A DNA stretch of 64,000 nucleotides, from positions 1 through 64,000 of the forward strand of contig CAMDDJ010000006.1 in NCBI GenBank assembly GCA_945891385.1, read 5' to 3'. This DNA comes from Candidatus Kuenenia stuttgartensis. GTDB taxonomy: Bacteria > Planctomycetota > Planctomycetia > Pirellulales > UBA1268. Shown here one piece after another: positions 61,676 through 64,000 of the stretch. Within the stretch, counting starts at the first letter, position 1; each line of letters opens with the position of its first letter. The notes below the pieces were generated by a model. That model searched no databases. It had not been told where the DNA came from and saw nothing but the letters and a program-made list of their open reading frames with translations. A program made the translations under genes and the position numbers.

Positions 61676-63136
61676 ATGACGCCGCACCAGATCCTGACAG
61701 AGTCGTTCGGCCACGCCTCGTTTCGCGGCCCGCAGCAGGCGATCATCGACCGGCTGCTCGGCGGCGGCCACAGTCTCGTGATCATGCCGACGGGCGGGGG
61801 CAAGTCGCTCTGCTATCAGGTTCCCGCGCTCGTACTCGCCGCACGCGAGCGGGCGCTCCGGCCACTCGTCGTCGTCCTCTCGCCCCTGGTGGCCCTGATG
61901 AAGGATCAGGTCGACGCACTCACGGCCCGAGGGATCGACGCTGCCTTCATCAACTCGTCCCTCACACGCGAGTCGCGGGAACTGCGGCAGCAGGAGATCA
62001 TCGCTGGCCGATGCAGCCTGCTCTATGTCACGCCCGAGCGGTTCCGCAAGCCGGAGTTTCGCGAGGCGATCCGCGGGCGAAGGGTGCCGCTCCTGGCCGT
62101 TGACGAGGCGCACTGCGTGAGCGAGTGGGGGCACGACTTCCGTCCCGACTACACGCGGCTCGCCGAGATTCGCCAGCTGCTCGGCGAGCCCGTCACGGTA
62201 GCCCTCACGGCCACGGCCACACCCGCGGTGCAGGCGGACATCCTACGGCAGCTCGGCCTCGAACCTGCGGCCGTGGCCGTGTTCCATGAGGGAATTGACC
62301 GCCCCAACCTCGCGATCGCCGTGGCAGAGTGCTGGGGCGATGACGACAAGCTCGAACATGTCGTCGCGTCGACCCGGCGTCACCTCGCCCCGGGCGCGAC
62401 GGGCAGCGGCATCGTCTATTTCACGCTGATTCGCACGCTCGAACACTTCAGCACCCTCCTGCGACAGCAGGGCCTTCCCCACCGCCGCTACCACGGCGAC
62501 CTCGACCGTGACACCCGTCGTCGGGTCCAGGCGGAGTTCATGGCGGGCCAAGGCGAACTGGTGCTTGCCACCAACGCGTTCGGGATGGGGATCGACAAGG
62601 ACGACATCCGGTTCGTGATCCATGCCGAGGTCCCCGGCTCGATGGAGTCGTGGTATCAGGAGATCGGCCGAGCTGGCCGTGATGGTCAGCCGGCCGACTG
62701 CCTGCTGCTCTACGATCAGCGGGATCTCCTGACTCAGATGGAGTTCATCGAGTGGAGGAACCCCGAGCCCGCGGTCTACGAACGGCTCTACGACATCCTT
62801 GCCCGCCAGCCCGAGGAGGTCGCGGCCTTCGGCCTCCCTTGGCTGCGGGCGCGGCTCCAGGCCAGCGGCCGGCATGACCGGCGGCTGGAAACGGCGCTGG
62901 CGATGCTGGAACGGCACGATGCGATCGAAGGTGAATGGCGAGACGAAGACCATGTGACCATCCGGCTGAAGGGCGATCTGCCTTTGGAACTCACCGACGG
63001 CGAGGCCCTGGCCGCCAAACTTCGGCGCGATCGGGAGAAACTCCTCGCGCTGGTGGAGTTCGTGCAGCATCCGGACGACCGCCGGGCCTTCATCCGCGAC
63101 TACTTCGGCCTGCCGCTGCCGGGGCTCAGCCCTTGA
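61676..63136 (+). CDS. recQ: RecQ-family DNA helicase lacking the Zn/RQC/HRDC end
   Basis: 486-residue 3'-5' helicase. RecQ motifs are complete: FRGPQQAIIDRLL (motif 0), VIMPTGGGKSLCYQVPA (I), VVLSPLVALMKDQVD (Ia), AVDEAHCVSEWGHDFRPDY (II), ALTATATPAV (III), RYHGDLDRDTRR, VLATNAFGMGIDKDD (V) and YQEIGRAGRDGQPADC (VI). It stops right after RRAFIRDYFGLPLP, where family members continue into the cysteine zinc site, winged helix and HRDC domain. No frameshift is evident, so this is a naturally short form. Confidence 0.93.
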   Translation: MTPHQILTESFGHASFRGPQQAIIDRLLGGGHSLVIMPTGGGKSLCYQVPALVLAARERALRPLVVVLSPLVALMKDQVDALTARGIDAAFINSSLTRESRELRQQEIIAGRCSLLYVTPERFRKPEFREAIRGRRVPLLAVDEAHCVSEWGHDFRPDYTRLAEIRQLLGEPVTVALTATATPAVQADILRQLGLEPAAVAVFHEGIDRPNLAIAVAECWGDDDKLEHVVASTRRHLAPGATGSGIVYFTLIRTLEHFSTLLRQQGLPHRRYHGDLDRDTRRRVQAEFMAGQGELVLATNAFGMGIDKDDIRFVIHAEVPGSMESWYQEIGRAGRDGQPADCLLLYDQRDLLTQMEFIEWRNPEPAVYERLYDILARQPEEVAAFGLPWLRARLQASGRHDRRLETALAMLERHDAIEGEWRDEDHVTIRLKGDLPLELTDGEALAAKLRRDREKLLALVEFVQHPDDRRAFIRDYFGLPLPGLSP

Positions 63137-64000
63137 TCACGCCCAGCGGAGTCAGCCGGGCCACTTTCAGCGACAAGCCGGCTCGGTGGACGACGTCCAC
63201 CACCACGTCGACGTCCTTGTAGGCGGCGGGCTGCTCTTCGGCGAGTCCTTCCCGGCTGCGGGAGCGGGCGATCACGCCGGCCCGTTCGAGTTCGGTCCGG
63301 ATGTCCCGTCCCTGGGCCGCTTTCGTCGCGGCAGTCCGCGAGAGGCATCGGCCGGCCCCGTGGCAGGTCGTGCCGAAGGATCGCTCGAGCGACCGCGGAC
63401 CGCCCACGAGCACCCAGCTGGCCCGCCCCATGTCGCCCGGAATGATCACCGGCTGACCGAACGCGCGGTAGGGCTCGGGGATGTCGTGGTGCCCGGCGGG
63501 AAAGGAGCGAGTGGCGCCCTTCCGATGGACACAGACCTCCTTGTGAACGCCGGCCACGGCATGCTCCTCGAACTTCGCGATGTTGTGGGCCACGTCGTAG
63601 AGGAGCGTCATCCCCAGCGATTCCCAGGGATTGCCGAAGACTCGCTCGAACACCTCGCGAACCTGCCACATCAACAGCTGCCGGTTGCAGAAGGCGTAGT
63701 TGGCCGCGGCCCGCATCGCCCCCAGATATGCCCGCCCCTCGGGGCTCGCGATCGGCGCGCAGACGAGCTGCCGGTCGGGGAGCGTGATGCCGTATTTCGC
63801 CGGTGCCTCCCGCAGGGCCCGAAGCGCGTCGTCGCAGACCTGATAGCCCAGTCCGCGGGAGCCCGAGTGGATCAGCACGCAGATCTGACCGGTCCGCAGG
63901 CCGAAGGCCGCCGCGACGGCCTCGTCCTCGACCCGATCGACCACCTGCACCTCGATGAAGTGGTTGCCCGCGCCGACGGTGCCACACTGATCAGCCCCGC
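63126..64000 (-). CDS. rtcB: RNA ligase RtcB (partial, 5' end beyond the window)
   Basis: C-terminal 291 codons of RtcB, the GTP-dependent 3'-phosphate/5'-OH RNA ligase. The frame is open to the right edge, with DQCGTVGAGNHFIEVQ at the boundary, then LIHSGSRGLGYQV, YDVAHNIAKFEEH, GHHDIPEPYRAFGQPVIIPG and FGTTCHGAGRCLSR, whose histidine takes the guanylate. The end PLGVIKG is complete. Its stop overlaps the recQ end by 11 bases, tail to tail. Confidence 0.95.
   Translation of the reverse strand, partial: GADQCGTVGAGNHFIEVQVVDRVEDEAVAAAFGLRTGQICVLIHSGSRGLGYQVCDDALRALREAPAKYGITLPDRQLVCAPIASPEGRAYLGAMRAAANYAFCNRQLLMWQVREVFERVFGNPWESLGMTLLYDVAHNIAKFEEHAVAGVHKEVCVHRKGATRSFPAGHHDIPEPYRAFGQPVIIPGDMGRASWVLVGGPRSLERSFGTTCHGAGRCLSRTAATKAAQGRDIRTELERAGVIARSRSREGLAEEQPAAYKDVDVVVDVVHRAGLSLKVARLTPLGVIKG

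Overview
The window is GC-rich, densely packed, single-contig bacterial DNA. It most likely comes from a planctomycete (Planctomycetota, perhaps a freshwater or marine Pirellulales relative). The case rests on family content: a protein with two TIGR03000 domains behind a Gly/Ser repeat, a DUF1598 protein, an HTTM membrane protein, a pectate-lyase-like exoprotein ending in a dockerin-like segment plus PEP-CTERM tail, MoxR/VWA pairs, and a methanofuran biosynthesis trio as found in planctomycetes and methylotrophs. Taxonomy is inferred; no rRNA gene is present. No tRNA, insertion sequence or CRISPR array was seen.

Layout. 0-12.4 kb: P-II protein, leuA (opposite strand), MazG-like hydrolase, an ABC ATPase with an envelope protein, an FKBP isomerase, the TIGR03000 surface protein, then an ATGA-coupled run of HTTM partner, HTTM protein, asd and truA, followed by a Ser/Thr kinase. 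13-24 kb: accA, then a seven-gene minus-strand operon reading rhodopsin, blh, crtY, crtE, crtI, crtB and a 71-residue membrane protein. It encodes a complete route from C15/C20 prenyl diphosphate to retinal together with a xanthorhodopsin-like proton pump. Then CvpA-like, YdjM-like and ZIP proteins. 24-36.6 kb: envelope lipoproteins (two sharing a duplicated domain), a thioredoxin-fold protein, an aminotransferase, deoC and a MoxR/VWA pair. 36.6-41 kb: the PEP-CTERM exoprotein and pdxH. 41-47.3 kb: sufR, a stray nuoB, sufC, sufB, sufD and a Rieske-MIP18 fusion, that is, an Fe-S assembly locus without a cysteine desulfurase. 48-50.6 kb: ATP-grasp, hydantoinase-like and amino-acid-kinase genes matching MfnD, MfnF and MfnE. 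50.6-64 kb: DUF1598 protein, FHA-GAF-sigma54 activator, pyrB-pyrC-NYN operon, lipoprotein, LolD/MacB-type exporter, short RecQ, and a partial RtcB at the right edge.

The most novel observation is a modular repeat of about 0.55 kb present three times (near 12.4, 32.8 and 47.3 kb), each just 3' of a plus-strand gene. In each copy several helices are preserved while their sequences differ: nested stem ATGCAGAC/GTCTGCAT in one copy is AGGAAACC/GGTTTCCT in another, and hairpin GGGC-AGGAT-GCCC becomes GCCC-AGGAT-GGGC. G-U wobbles fit a plus-strand RNA. I propose an undescribed structured RNA or RNA-structured repeat family.

Biologically the window combines light-driven proton pumping with its own retinal supply, C1-carrier cofactor synthesis, Fe-S cluster assembly and a large envelope/exoprotein inventory. 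All functions are assigned by reading motifs, without database searches.
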